Source: Solimonas sp041659605 | GTDB taxonomy: Bacteria > Pseudomonadota > Gammaproteobacteria > Nevskiales > Nevskiaceae | DNA: 64,000 nt | Reading direction: 5' to 3' | NCBI GenBank assembly: GCA_041659605.1 | Contig: JBAZXW010000023.1 | Span: 1-64,000 of the forward strand | Part shown: piece after piece, positions 33,330-43,577 of the stretch | How positions within the stretch are numbered: the stretch's first letter is position 1 | Layout: every line of letters begins with the position of its first letter | The notes under the pieces: generated by a model | Databases searched by the model: none | Seen by the model: only the letters and a program-made list of their open reading frames with translations | What the model was told of the DNA's origin: nothing | Position numbers and translations under genes: made by a program

Positions 33330-34694
33330 TCAAGACATAAGCTCGGAACCGCCCGCAGCGGGGCGTGCGTGCCGCAGAAAGCGCGTTGCCAGCCCTGCCG
33401 CGGCCAGTGCCAGCGCGACGATGAAACCCCACCAGATTCCCGGCGGCCCCAGATCGGTGTTGAAGGCCAGCCAGACCGCCACCGGCATGCCGACGATCCA
33501 GTACGCGGCGACCGTGATCAGCATCGGCACGCGTGTGTCCTTGAGCCCGCGCAGTGCGCCGTTCGCGGTCGCCTGGATGCAGTCGAAAATCTGGAACAGC
33601 GCGGCGAGATAGAGAAAGCGCACGGCGACGTCCGCAACACCCGGTGCCTCGGTGTACAGCCCGATGATCGCCGCCGGGATCAGTGCCATCACGCTGGCCG
33701 ACAACACGGAGAAGCCGACCCCCAGTAACAGGCCGGCCTGGCCGCGCAGGCGTGCGGAATCCATATCGCTTGCGCCGGCGGCCAGTCCGACGCGCACCGT
33801 GGTCGCAAAACCGATCGACAGCGGCACCATGAACGCCATTGCCGCGACGTTGATCGCGATCTGGTGCGCGGCCACCGCATCGGCGCCAAAGCGCGCCATC
33901 AGCAGTGCGCAGATATTGAACATCCACGATTCGGCTGCGACGATCGCCGCAATCGGCAGCCCCAGGCGCAGCACTTCGGCAGCCTCGCCGCGCATCTGCG
34001 GCCAGCCGCGACGGAACACCTGCAGGCCGCGCAGCTGCGGAAGATGCAGATAGAGCGTCCCGTAAATGGCCGCCATCGTCAGCCCGCTGAAGACCGTCGC
34101 CCACGCGCAACCCGCCGGTCCCAAGGCCGGCAAGCCCAGCTTGCCGTACATCAGAACGTAGTCCAGCCCCGCGTTGACGCAAAAGCCGACGACGCCGGCG
34201 GCCAGGGCGACGCGGGTCAGGCCATGGCCCTCGGCGACGTTGCGCGCGACGAAACACAGGCAGAACGGCACGGCGCCCCAGGCAATCGCGCGCATGTAAT
34301 CCGTCGCATATCCCGATACGGCGGCACCCAGATCGAGCAGCCGGACAATCGGCGCCGCTGCCAGCTGCATCGCCAGTGTCCACGTCAGTCCCAGCAGCAG
34401 GGCAAACCCCGCCGTACCGCGCACGAAGCTGCCGGTTTCGGCCGGATCGCGCCCGGCGCCGATGCGCTGCGCGATGATCGGCGAGCAGGCCATCAGCACG
34501 CCGGAGAAGACGATGAACATCAGAAACCAGACATTGGTGCCGACCGCGACAGCGGCCAGCGCTTCGCCGCCCAGGCGCCCGGCCATCAGCGTATCGACCG
34601 TGCCCATGCCCATGAACGTGAACTGCGTGGCAATGATCGGCAGCGCCAGCCGCAGGTTGGCGCGCGCTTCGGTACGCAGACCGGGATGTCTCAC
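33330..34694 (-). CDS. MATE-family efflux transporter
   Basis: 454 residues with about twelve membrane segments. The first half opens with LALPIIATQFTFMGMGTVDTLMAGRLGGEAL, the NorM-type signature, and the second repeat has LPIAAIVAAESWMFN and AAHQIAINVAAMAFMVPLS. It probably exports cationic drugs or toxins using sodium or proton gradients; which one is unclear. The stop region lies close to the peroxiredoxin start (52-base gap) on the same strand. The start overlaps the end of the retraction-ATPase paralogue gene by four bases. Confidence 0.93.
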   Translation of the reverse strand: MRHPGLRTEARANLRLALPIIATQFTFMGMGTVDTLMAGRLGGEALAAVAVGTNVWFLMFIVFSGVLMACSPIIAQRIGAGRDPAETGSFVRGTAGFALLLGLTWTLAMQLAAAPIVRLLDLGAAVSGYATDYMRAIAWGAVPFCLCFVARNVAEGHGLTRVALAAGVVGFCVNAGLDYVLMYGKLGLPALGPAGCAWATVFSGLTMAAIYGTLYLHLPQLRGLQVFRRGWPQMRGEAAEVLRLGLPIAAIVAAESWMFNICALLMARFGADAVAAHQIAINVAAMAFMVPLSIGFATTVRVGLAAGASDMDSARLRGQAGLLLGVGFSVLSASVMALIPAAIIGLYTEAPGVADVAVRFLYLAALFQIFDCIQATANGALRGLKDTRVPMLITVAAYWIVGMPVAVWLAFNTDLGPPGIWWGFIVALALAAAGLATRFLRHARPAAGGSELMS

Positions 34695-35755
34695 CCCCCG
34701 AAGTTGACCTTCGCCTCGAGGTTGGTGCGCGAATCGGCGTTCGTCAGCGCCTCATCGAGCGTGATCACACCGGACTTGAACAGACCGTAGAGCGAGGCGT
34801 CGAAGGTCTGCATGCCCTTGTCCGACGACTGGTTCATCGCTTCCTTGATCTCGTCGATGCGCTTGCTGAGGATCAGTTCCTGGATGTAGGGCGAGTTGAT
34901 CATCACCTCGATCGCGGCGCAGCGCTTGCCGTCCTTGCGCCGCACCAGGCGCTGCGAAATGATCGCGCGCATCGTCATCGACAGGTCCATGTACAGCTGG
35001 TCGCGCATGGTCTCCGGGTACAGGTTCACGATGCGCTGCATCGCCTGGTAGGCGTTGTTGGCGTGCAGGGTCGAGATCGCCAGATGGCCGGTGTTGGCGA
35101 GCTGGATGCAGGCGTCCATTGTCTCGCGCGTGCGCACTTCGCCGACCAGGATCACGTCGGGCGCCTCGCGCAGCGAGCTCTTGAGCGCGCGTTCGTAGCT
35201 GATCGTGTCCTGTCCGACCTCGCGCTGGTTGATGATGCTCTTCCGGTTCGGATGGATGAACTCGACCGGATCCTCGATCGTAAGAATATGGCCCGACTGC
35301 GTCTCGTTGCGATGGTTGATCATCGCCGCCAGCGTCGTCGACTTGCCCGAGCCGGTCGCGCCGACCATCAGCACCAGCCCGCGCTTGTGCATGATCAGGT
35401 CCTTGAGCACCGGCGGCATGCCGTTGATCTCGTCGAGGCGCGGCACGCCGGCACGGATGTAACGCATCACCATGCCCAGTGAGCCGCGCTGGTTGAAGAT
35501 GTTGACGCGGAAGCGGCCAAGACCGCCGGCTTCGGTCGCGAGATCGATTTCCAGGTGCTGTTCGAGATACTCAGTCTGCTCGGCCGACAGGATCGACATC
35601 GCCAGTTCCTTGACGATCTCGCGCGTCAGCACGTTCTTGCCGATCGGCACCATCTCGCCCTCGATCTTGAGCTGGGCGGGCGCATTGGCGGTGAAGAACA
35701 GGTCGGAGCCGTTCTTTTCGACGCAGAGCTTCAGGTACGGCAGGATTTTGAGCAT
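34691..35755 (-). CDS. Third PilT/PilU-type ATPase
   Basis: 354 residues of the PilT/PilU secretion-ATPase family. Walker A is LMVGATGSGKSTTLAAM (about 130-146), the Asp box follows as ILTIEDPVEFIHPNRKSI, Walker B is PDVILVGEVRTRETM and the His box is GHLAISTLHANNAYQ. It starts MLKILPYLKLCVEKNGSDLFF. It lacks the AIRNLIRE motif of PilT and is closest in style to PilU (KEAMNQSSDKGMQTFD resembles PilU's C-terminus). It would act as an accessory retraction motor for type IV pili. It follows pilU by 31 bases. MATE translation begins at its stop. Confidence 0.9.
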   Translation of the reverse strand: MLKILPYLKLCVEKNGSDLFFTANAPAQLKIEGEMVPIGKNVLTREIVKELAMSILSAEQTEYLEQHLEIDLATEAGGLGRFRVNIFNQRGSLGMVMRYIRAGVPRLDEINGMPPVLKDLIMHKRGLVLMVGATGSGKSTTLAAMINHRNETQSGHILTIEDPVEFIHPNRKSIINQREVGQDTISYERALKSSLREAPDVILVGEVRTRETMDACIQLANTGHLAISTLHANNAYQAMQRIVNLYPETMRDQLYMDLSMTMRAIISQRLVRRKDGKRCAAIEVMINSPYIQELILSKRIDEIKEAMNQSSDKGMQTFDASLYGLFKSGVITLDEALTNADSRTNLEAKVNFGG

Positions 35756-35786
35756 GAACCTTCCTTAGCGGGAACAGACAAAGTGC

Positions 35787-36953
<1,167 letters not shown>

Positions 36954-36977
36954 GTCGGTTTCTCCGGAAGAGGGGCG

Positions 36978-38018
36978 TCAGGCCGTGAAGTTGCGCGGAT
37001 CAGCCGACTTCATGCGCGCCTCGTCGATCGAGGTCATGCCCTTGCGCACCATTTCCTTGAGGCATTGATCGAGCGTCTGCATGCCTTCCTTCTGACCGGT
37101 CTGGATCGACGAATACATCTGGGCAATCTTGGCCTCGCGGATCAGGTTCCGGATTGCCGGCGTACCGATCATGATCTCGTGCGCGGCGACGCGCCCGCCG
37201 CCTTTCTTCTTCAGCAGGGTCTGCGAGATCACCGCGCGCAGCGATTCGGACAGCATCGCTCGCACCATCTCCTTTTCCGCGGCCGGAAACACGTCGACGA
37301 TGCGGTCGATGGTCTTGGCCGCCGACGAAGTATGCAGGGTGCCGAACACCAGGTGTCCGGTTTCGGCGGCGGTCAGCGCCAGGCGGATCGTCTCCAGGTC
37401 GCGCATTTCGCCGACCAGGATCACGTCCGGATCCTCGCGCAAGGCGGAACGCAGCGCCTCGTTGAAGCCCAGCGTGTCGCGGTGCACCTCGCGCTGGTTG
37501 ATCAGGCATTTCTTCGACGGATGCACGAATTCGATCGGATCCTCGACCGTGAGGATGTGCCCGTATTCGTTCTCGTTGATGTGGTTGACCATCGCCGCCA
37601 GCGTCGTCGACTTGCCGGAGCCGGTCGGACCGGTCACCAGCACGATGCCGCGCGGATACTCGGAGATGTCCTTGAAGATCGCCGGGCACTTGAGGTCTTC
37701 GAGCGACAGGATCTTCGACGGAATCGTACGGAACACCGCACCCGAGCCGCGCGAATGGGTGAAAGCGTTGACGCGGAAGCGCGCCAGTCCCGGGATCTCG
37801 AACGAGAAATCGGTTTCAAGGAACTCGTCCCAGGCCTTGCGCTGCTTGTCGTTCATGATGTCGTACACCATGTCGTGGACCTGTTTGTGGTCCAGCGGCG
37901 GAAGGTTGATGCGTTTGACGTCGCCGTCGACGCGGATCATCGGCTCGACGCCGGCCGACAGATGAAGATCCGATGCGCCCTGCTTCGCGCTGAAAGTCAA
38001 CAGCTGTGCAATATCCAT
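36978..38018 (-). CDS. pilT: Type IV pilus retraction ATPase PilT
   Basis: 346 residues, PilT length. The start MDIAQLLTFSAKQGASDLHL is diagnostic. Walker A GPTGSGKSTTLAAMV, Asp box ILTVEDPIEFVHPSKKC, Walker B PDVILVGEMRDLETI, His box GHLVFGTLHTSSAAK and the C-terminal motif PAIRNLIREAKIAQMYS are all present, so it should be an active hexameric retraction motor for twitching. It heads the three-ATPase set and is divergent from yggS over 79 bases, an arrangement common in gammaproteobacteria. Confidence 0.97.
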   Translation of the reverse strand: MDIAQLLTFSAKQGASDLHLSAGVEPMIRVDGDVKRINLPPLDHKQVHDMVYDIMNDKQRKAWDEFLETDFSFEIPGLARFRVNAFTHSRGSGAVFRTIPSKILSLEDLKCPAIFKDISEYPRGIVLVTGPTGSGKSTTLAAMVNHINENEYGHILTVEDPIEFVHPSKKCLINQREVHRDTLGFNEALRSALREDPDVILVGEMRDLETIRLALTAAETGHLVFGTLHTSSAAKTIDRIVDVFPAAEKEMVRAMLSESLRAVISQTLLKKKGGGRVAAHEIMIGTPAIRNLIREAKIAQMYSSIQTGQKEGMQTLDQCLKEMVRKGMTSIDEARMKSADPRNFTA

Positions 38019-38097
38019 CCGGGATTTCCTGTCGCGCTCGTTTGCGCTGCACTATGCGATCCGTCAGACGTTATCGGCAATTCCCCACCGAGGCAAT

Positions 38098-38787
38098 ATG
38101 AGCCCGATCGCGCAGAACCTTGGCGCTGTCCGCGAGCGCATTGTGCGCGCCTGCGCGGCCGCGCAGCGCCCGCCGGACAGTGTGCGCCTGCTCGCCGTCA
38201 GCAAGACCTTCGAGGCCGACGCGCTGCGCGCGGCCGCCGCGGCCGGCCAGCGCGAGTTCGGTGAAAACTATCTGCAGGAGGCGTTGGCCAAGCAGAGCGA
38301 CCTGACGGGCGCGGATCTGATCTGGCATTTCATCGGCCCGATCCAGTCGAACAAGACCCAGCGCATCGCCGAAGCCTTCGACTGGGTCCACGGTGTCGAC
38401 CGCCTCAAGATCGCGCAGCGCTTCTCGGCGCAGCGCCCGGCGCATCTGCCGCCGCTCAACGTCTGCGTCCAGGTCAACATCTCGGGCGAGGACAGCAAGT
38501 CGGGCTGCATGCCGGGTGAAGCGGCCGACCTGTGCCGTGCCATCACCCAGCTGCCGCGACTGCGGCTGCGCGGCCTGATGGCGATTCCGGCACCGGCGGC
38601 CGCGGGCGACGATGCGCGCACGCCCTACCGCCGCCTGCGCACGCTGTTCGAGACGATCCGCGGGTCTGGAATCGAGATGGACACGATCTCCGCCGGCATG
38701 TCGGACGATCTCGAAGCGGCGATAATGGAAGGGTCCACCCTGGTCCGCATCGGGACCGCCATTTTCGGAAAGCGAACGACGACATGA
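38098..38787 (+). CDS. yggS: YggS-family PLP homeostasis protein
   Basis: 229 residues, alanine racemase-like barrel. The PLP lysine is in VRLLAVSKTFEADAL (about 36-40). Further motifs are FGENYLQEAL, WHFIGPIQSNKTQRIAEAF and VCVQVNISGEDSKSGC, with SAGMSDDLEAAI near the C-terminus. The protein carries PLP and balances vitamin B6 and amino-acid pools. It is divergent from pilT. Its stop overlaps the start of rpiA by four bases. Confidence 0.95.
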   Translation: MSPIAQNLGAVRERIVRACAAAQRPPDSVRLLAVSKTFEADALRAAAAAGQREFGENYLQEALAKQSDLTGADLIWHFIGPIQSNKTQRIAEAFDWVHGVDRLKIAQRFSAQRPAHLPPLNVCVQVNISGEDSKSGCMPGEAADLCRAITQLPRLRLRGLMAIPAPAAAGDDARTPYRRLRTLFETIRGSGIEMDTISAGMSDDLEAAIMEGSTLVRIGTAIFGKRTTT

Positions 38788-39455
38788 GTCCGCAGGATGC
38801 CGCCAAGCGCAAGGCCGCAGAGGCCGCCCTCCAGTACATCGAGCCCGGCGAAGTCCTCGGCGTCGGCACCGGCTCGACCGTCAATCACTTCATCGATCTG
38901 ATCGCGGAACGGCGGCTGCTCGCCGACATTCCGGGCGCGGTGTCCTCGTCGAATGCCAGCAGCGAACGCCTGCGCAAGATCGGGGTCAAGGTGCTCGATC
39001 TGAACCAGACCGGCACGCTGTCGCTCTATGTCGACGGTGCCGACGAGGCCAACAAGCATCTGCAGCTGATCAAGGGCGGCGGCGCGGCGCTGACGCGCGA
39101 AAAGATCGTCGCCGCCGCGAGCCGCAAGTTCGTCTGCATCGTCGACGAATCCAAGTTCGTCGGCGTGCTCGGCAAGTTCCCGTTGCCGGTCGAAGTGATC
39201 CCGATGGCGCGCTCCTACATCGGCCGCGAGCTGACGCGCCTGGGCGGGCATCCGGTGCTGCGCGACGGCGTCACCACCGACAACGGCAACCTGATCCTCG
39301 ACGTGCACGGACTCGACATCGTCGATCCGGTGAAGCTCGAAAACGAGATCAACGGCCTGGCCGGCGTCGTCTGCGTCGGCCTGTTCGCGCGCCGGCCCGC
39401 CGACGTGCTGATCGTCGGCGGGCCGGCGGGAACGCGCGTGCTGAAGGCGGCGTAG
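38784..39455 (+). CDS. rpiA: Ribose-5-phosphate isomerase A
   Basis: 223 residues (E. coli 219). Active-site motifs are present: VLGVGTGSTVNHFIDLI, LYVDGADEANKHLQLIKGGG, the LTREKIVAAASRKFVCIVDES stretch with catalytic Glu and Lys nearby, and GVTTDNGNLILDVHG. It interconverts ribose 5-phosphate and ribulose 5-phosphate in the pentose phosphate pathway. It starts within the yggS stop (ATGA). Its own TAG stop is the TAG of a REP-like GTAG head. Confidence 0.97.
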   Translation: MSPQDAAKRKAAEAALQYIEPGEVLGVGTGSTVNHFIDLIAERRLLADIPGAVSSSNASSERLRKIGVKVLDLNQTGTLSLYVDGADEANKHLQLIKGGGAALTREKIVAAASRKFVCIVDESKFVGVLGKFPLPVEVIPMARSYIGRELTRLGGHPVLRDGVTTDNGNLILDVHGLDIVDPVKLENEINGLAGVVCVGLFARRPADVLIVGGPAGTRVLKAA

Positions 39456-39495
39456 GGCGGGCCGGGCCCGCCGCGGCGGGCATGGCCCGCCCTAC
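39452..39495. repeat. REP-like palindrome
   Basis: Outer arms GTAGGGCGGGCC (39452-39463) and GGCCCGCCCTAC (39484-39495) match perfectly; the inner part CGGGCCCGCCGCGGCGGGC can form further hairpins. GTAG at 39452-39455 supplies the rpiA stop codon. No T-run is present. Confidence 0.85.
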
Positions 39496-39508
39496 GGCCG
39501 TTCGCAGC

Positions 39509-39784
39509 TCAGCGCCGGCGCGGGGGGCCGCCGCGCCGGTTGTCGCGCGGCTGCTCCTCGTTGACCTTCAGCGGCTTGCCGCGCAGCTCCTTGCCGTTCA
39601 AGCCGGCAATCGCCGCGCGCGCCTCGTGCCCTTCCATCTCGATAAAGCCGAAACCCTTGCACTGGCCGCTGAACACGTCATGGGCCAGCTTGATCGAAAA
39701 AACCTTGCCGAAGGCGGCGAACATCTCGGTGAGCTCGCGCTCGGTGGTGTCTGACGGCAGGTTGCCGGCAAAGACTCGCTTCAT
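39509..39784 (-). CDS. Small RRM RNA-binding protein
   Basis: 91 residues, one RRM. RNP2 is VFAGNL at the very start (MKRVFAGNLPSDTT) and RNP1 is KGFGFIEM (about 49-56). A short basic Arg/Pro/Gly tail follows (DNRRGGPPRRR). Such proteins are often cold-induced RNA chaperones in bacteria. The start at 39784 has AGGAG eight bases upstream. It lies 26 bases after a DEAD-box helicase gene on the same strand, so both probably act in RNA remodelling. Confidence 0.9.
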   Translation of the reverse strand: MKRVFAGNLPSDTTERELTEMFAAFGKVFSIKLAHDVFSGQCKGFGFIEMEGHEARAAIAGLNGKELRGKPLKVNEEQPRDNRRGGPPRRR

Positions 39785-39810
39785 GTGGTGCTCCTGGTAG
39801 AAAAATCGGC

Positions 39811-41196
39811 TCAACGACCGCCGTGACGATGCCCGCTTTGCTGCGGCCGACCGCGACGCGCGGAACCTTCGGTGCGCGCCGCTTGCGGACCCCGATGCTC
39901 CCCGCGCCCTGCCGCCGAACCCGGCTGTGCATGCGCCGGTTTTGAACCCGCCCCCGAGGACGGTGCCCGACGCTCATGCCGGCCGCCGTTGCGGTGTTGA
40001 CGCCCGTTCGACCGCTCTTCACGATCAGCAGGCTCCGCCGGGCGCTCCGAACGCGGGCTCGGGGTAAAGCCTTCGATCTCGAACGCCGGGATACTGCGCC
40101 GCAGCAGTTTTTCGATCGCGCGCCACTCGTCGTATTCCTCGCGGCAGACCAGCGAGATCGCCTCACCAGTCAGTCCGGCGCGGCCGGTGCGGCCGATGCG
40201 GTGCACGTAATCCTCGGGGACGGACGGCAGCTCGTAATTGACGACGAACGGCAGCTGGTCGATATCCAGGCCGCGAGCGGCGATGTCGGTGGCGACCAGC
40301 GCCCGCACTTCGCCGGCCTTGAACGCCGCCAGCGCCTTCAGGCGCGCGCTCTGGCTCTTGTTGCCGTGCAGCGCCGCAGACGGAATGCCGTCCTTGATCA
40401 GACGTTCGGTGAGCCGGTTGGCGCCGTGCTTGGTGCGCGTGAACACCAGCACCTGCGGCCAGTTGAAGCGGCTGATCGTGTAACCCAGCAGCTCCGCCTT
40501 GTTCGATTTGTCGACGAACACCGCGCGCTGCATCACGGCCTCGGCAGCGCTGTTGCGCGGCGCGATGTCGATGGTCACCGGATCGCGCAGCAGGCCTTCG
40601 GCCAGCTTGCGGATGTCCGCCGAGAAGGTCGCCGAGAACAGCAGGTTCTGGCGCTGCTTGGGCAAGCGCTCGATCACGCGACGGATATCGCGGATGAAGC
40701 CCATGTCGAGCATGCGATCCGCTTCGTCAAGGACGAAAAACTCGACCTGCGACAGGTCGATCGTGCGCTGGCCAACGTGATCAAGCAGCCGCCCCGGGGT
40801 CGCGACGACGATGTCCGCGCCGCGCCGCAGCGCATCGATCTGCGGATTGATGCCGACGCCGCCGAAGATCAGCACCGTACGCAGGCTATGCAGATGGCGG
40901 CCGTAGGTGCGCACGCTTTCCTCGACCTGGGCGGCGAGTTCGCGCGTCGGCACCAGCACCAGCGCGCGCACCGGCCGGCGGCCGGTCGCCGGCGGCGGCG
41001 TCAACTGCAGGCGCTGCAGCATCGGCAGCGTGAACGCGGCGGTCTTGCCGGTGCCGGTCTGCGCGGCGGCCAGCAGATCGCGGCCGGCCAGAATCTCCGG
41101 CACGGCCCGCTGCTGGATCGGTGTTGGCGTGGAATAGCCCTGGTCGGTGAGCGCACGCAGCAGCTCAGGCACAAGGCCCATTGAATCGAACGACAT
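39811..41196 (-). CDS. rhlE: DEAD-box RNA helicase, RhlE-like
   Basis: 461 residues. Helicase motifs in order: Q motif YSTPTPIQQRAVPEIL, AAQTGTGKTAAFTLPML (I), PTRELAAQV (Ia), VATPGRLLDHV (Ib), VLDEADRMLDMGF (II), LFSATFSADI (III), ALVATDIAARGLDID (V) and YVHRIGRTGRAG (VI). The C-terminal 90 residues are basic and rich in Arg, Gly, Ser and His, as in RhlE. The ATG at 41196 has AGGAG upstream; in-frame codons to 41439 have no family likeness. A long leader of about 160 bases before the start hints at post-transcriptional control. Confidence 0.93.
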   Translation of the reverse strand: MSFDSMGLVPELLRALTDQGYSTPTPIQQRAVPEILAGRDLLAAAQTGTGKTAAFTLPMLQRLQLTPPPATGRRPVRALVLVPTRELAAQVEESVRTYGRHLHSLRTVLIFGGVGINPQIDALRRGADIVVATPGRLLDHVGQRTIDLSQVEFFVLDEADRMLDMGFIRDIRRVIERLPKQRQNLLFSATFSADIRKLAEGLLRDPVTIDIAPRNSAAEAVMQRAVFVDKSNKAELLGYTISRFNWPQVLVFTRTKHGANRLTERLIKDGIPSAALHGNKSQSARLKALAAFKAGEVRALVATDIAARGLDIDQLPFVVNYELPSVPEDYVHRIGRTGRAGLTGEAISLVCREEYDEWRAIEKLLRRSIPAFEIEGFTPSPRSERPAEPADREERSNGRQHRNGGRHERRAPSSGAGSKPAHAQPGSAAGRGEHRGPQAARTEGSARRGRPQQSGHRHGGR

Positions 41197-41361
41197 GAAA
41201 ACTCCTGAACACACCTGCAGGGCGGACTTGCGCCGAGGCCGGTTCAGGCGAATGGCAAAGGCAACGCGGCGACGGTTGTCACCGGCGGGTTTGCGGCAGC
41301 ACGGCCCGTGGGGCCGCAAAACTGGGTGCGCAAACCGGGATGCGCCACACAAACGGCGCTC

Positions 41362-41367
41362 AGTATA
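41362..41367 (-). promoter_or_regulatory. Candidate -10 of the helicase gene
   Basis: TATACT read on the minus strand, with no clear -35 at the usual distance. It would give a leader of about 160 bases ahead of the helicase start at 41196, including a GGCCC-cac-GGGCC hairpin. The 256-base gap 41197-41453 holds no other gene that I can support. Confidence 0.35.
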
Positions 41368-41453
41368 GCGATCTTGGGAGGATTCCCCTAATCTTGATGC
41401 CCAGAGTACGCAAATAGCGTGCCGCTGTATCACCCCCAACCGCCGGAGCTTCC

Positions 41454-41948
41454 ATGACCCGCTTGCCCGTGAAAGGCCTGTTGATGGCCGCAGCCACGCT
41501 ACTGACCCTGCCCGCCCATGCCGATTCCTGGAAGGATCTCAAGGACGCCGCGAAACAGCAGGCCTCGCAGAAGGCCGAAGAGGAGCTGAGCCTGCCGCAG
41601 GCCGCGTCGCCCGGCGCCAAAGCCTACATCATCGAACCCAAGGACGGTGCTGAAGTCAGCGGCCCGGTGCGGGTGGTGTTCGGGCTCGCGGTGATGGGCG
41701 TGGCCCCGGCCGGCATCAACCAGGCCGGCACCGGCCACCACCACCTGCTGATCGACGACCCGGTGGTCGACTACACCAAGCCGCTGCCCAAGAGCGACCA
41801 GATCCAGCACTTCGGCGGCGGCCAGACCGAAACCACGCTGACGCTCAAGCCGGGCAAGCACACGCTGCAGCTGCTGCTCGGCGACTGGAAGCACCAGCCG
41901 CAGAATCCGCTCGTGCAGTCGGAGAAGGTCACGATCACGGTCAAGTAG
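41454..41948 (+). CDS. DUF4399 exported protein
   Basis: 164 residues. Signal peptide MTRLPVKGLLMAAATLLTLP with a likely cut after AHA; a helix rich in Lys and Gln follows (WKDLKDAAKQQASQKAEEEL). The DUF4399 domain starts at about 55: IIEPKDGAEVSGPVRVVFGL, NQAGTGHHHLLIDDP, FGGGQTETTLTLKPGKHTLQ and LLLGDWKHQPQNP. The conserved His-rich loop may bind a metal. The domain is periplasmic and uncharacterised. Its TAG stop lies in a REP GTAG head. It sits upstream of rpoN but is separated from it by that element. Confidence 0.88.
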   Translation: MTRLPVKGLLMAAATLLTLPAHADSWKDLKDAAKQQASQKAEEELSLPQAASPGAKAYIIEPKDGAEVSGPVRVVFGLAVMGVAPAGINQAGTGHHHLLIDDPVVDYTKPLPKSDQIQHFGGGQTETTLTLKPGKHTLQLLLGDWKHQPQNPLVQSEKVTITVK

Positions 41949-42065
41949 GAGCGGCCTTGGCTCAACTCGGACTGACATTGAGTCAGCCCTCGACGGCGCC
42001 AAGGCTGGCCGCGATTCTTTTCCCGCGCCGCAAACAGCGCAATCGCGGCCATGGGCCGCTCCTAC
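41945..42065. repeat. Composite REP-like element
   Basis: The outer ends are GTAGGAGCGGCC (41945-41956) and GGCCGCTCCTAC (42054-42065), the same arms as in the element at 5528-5585. Between them lie further imperfect palindromes (GGCCTTGGC with GCCAAGGC; CTGACATTGAGTCAG). The GTAG contains the stop codon of the DUF4399 gene. The right end lies 19 bases before the rpoN start. Confidence 0.85.
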
Positions 42066-42084
42066 CTGAGTTCGCTTTTCCAGC

Positions 42085-43545
42085 ATGAAATCAAGCCTCG
42101 GCCTGCGACTCGGCCAGTCGCTGACCATGACCCCCGCGCTGCAGCAGGCGATCCGCCTGCTGCAGCTGTCCAGCCTCGATCTGCAGCAGGAGATCGAGCA
42201 GGCGCTCGACTCCAACCTCCTGCTCGAACGCGACGAAGGTGAATCCGCGGCCGACGAGACCCCGGCGCCCGAATCCGCCGAATCCACTGAATCCTCGTCG
42301 GAAGAAACCACCGCGCTGGAGCTGCGCGAAGACGGCGCCATTCCGGAGGAGATGCCGGTCGATGCCGCCTGGGACGACGTCTATGACGACCTCCCCGTCC
42401 AGCCGCGCAGCAGCGACGCCGACGAGCTGCGCGACTTCATGGAGGCCAACCTGCGTCGCAGCACCGGCCTGCACGAGCACCTGGTGGAACAGGCACGGGT
42501 CGCCCCGTTCGACGCGCGCCAGGCGCAGATCGCCGAGTTCCTGATCGATGCGATTGACGAAGAAGGCTATCTGCGCAACTGGACCGAGCTGCTCGTCGAA
42601 CTCGACAAGGTCCTGGGCGCCTCGCCGGACGAAGCGGACACCGTGCTGGGCCTGGTCCAGGAATTCGATCCGATCGGCGTCGGCGCCCGCGACCTCGGCG
42701 AGTGTCTGCGGCTGCAGATCGAAGTGATGCCGGCGAAAACGCCGGGGGCCCAGGCGGCGCTGGACCTGGTCAGCCACCACCTGGCCCTGGTCGGGCGTCG
42801 CGATACCGCCGCGCTGGCCAAGGCCAGCGGCCGCCCCGCCACGGACATCGAGTCAGCATTGACCCTGATCAAGGCGCTCCAGCCACATCCGGGGCGACCC
42901 TTCCAAGCACATGAATCGGATTACATTTCTCCGGATGTCTATGTGCTCAAGCGGAATGGCCGCTGGACCGTGAGCCTGAATCCGGAGCATATGCCGCGGC
43001 TGCGCATCAACAGCCACTACCAGGGCATGATCCGGCGCGCCGACACCTCGCGCGACCAGCTGATGCTCAAGCAGCATCTGCAGGAGGCGCGCTACTTCCT
43101 GAACAGCCTGGAAGCCCGCAACGAAACTCTTCTGCGGGTCGCGCAGTCGATAGTTGAAGAACAGCGGGCTTTCCTGGATTATGGACCCGAGGCGATGCGT
43201 CCCTTGGTCCTGCGGGATATCGCCGAGCAGCTGGGCATCCATGAATCGACAGTTTCACGCGCCACAGCGAACAAGTACATGCTCACTCCGCGTGGGCTCT
43301 TCGAACTCAAGTATTTCTTTTCCAGCCACGTGCAGACCACCGGCGGTGGCGTCTGCTCGGCCACGGCGATCCAGGCCATGATCAAGCGCCTGGTCGCTGC
43401 CGAAAATCCTGCACGCCCGCTGTCCGATGCAACGCTGTCGGACCTGTTGCTCAAGGAAGGCATCCAGGTCGCACGCCGCACGGTCGCCAAATACCGCGAA
43501 GGCCTTGGGCTTCCCCCATCGCACGAGCGCAAACCGCCGGCCTGA
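42085..43545 (+). CDS. rpoN: RNA polymerase sigma-54 factor
   Basis: 486 residues. Region I, rich in Gln and Leu, opens with MKSSLGLRLGQSLTMTPALQQ and AIRLLQLSSLDLQQEIEQAL. An acidic region II follows (about 50-115). The core-binding region and the HTH with IHESTVSRATANKYMLTPRG lead to the RpoN box ARRTVAKYREGLGLP near the end, which binds the -24 element. The sigma needs ATP-driven activators. In related bacteria rpoN usually follows lptB; here it follows a REP element and a DUF4399 gene. No clear ribosome site precedes the ATG. Confidence 0.97.
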   Translation: MKSSLGLRLGQSLTMTPALQQAIRLLQLSSLDLQQEIEQALDSNLLLERDEGESAADETPAPESAESTESSSEETTALELREDGAIPEEMPVDAAWDDVYDDLPVQPRSSDADELRDFMEANLRRSTGLHEHLVEQARVAPFDARQAQIAEFLIDAIDEEGYLRNWTELLVELDKVLGASPDEADTVLGLVQEFDPIGVGARDLGECLRLQIEVMPAKTPGAQAALDLVSHHLALVGRRDTAALAKASGRPATDIESALTLIKALQPHPGRPFQAHESDYISPDVYVLKRNGRWTVSLNPEHMPRLRINSHYQGMIRRADTSRDQLMLKQHLQEARYFLNSLEARNETLLRVAQSIVEEQRAFLDYGPEAMRPLVLRDIAEQLGIHESTVSRATANKYMLTPRGLFELKYFFSSHVQTTGGGVCSATAIQAMIKRLVAAENPARPLSDATLSDLLLKEGIQVARRTVAKYREGLGLPPSHERKPPA

Positions 43546-43577
43546 TTGGCCGGTCTCGAGAAGCTAGGAGGTACACG

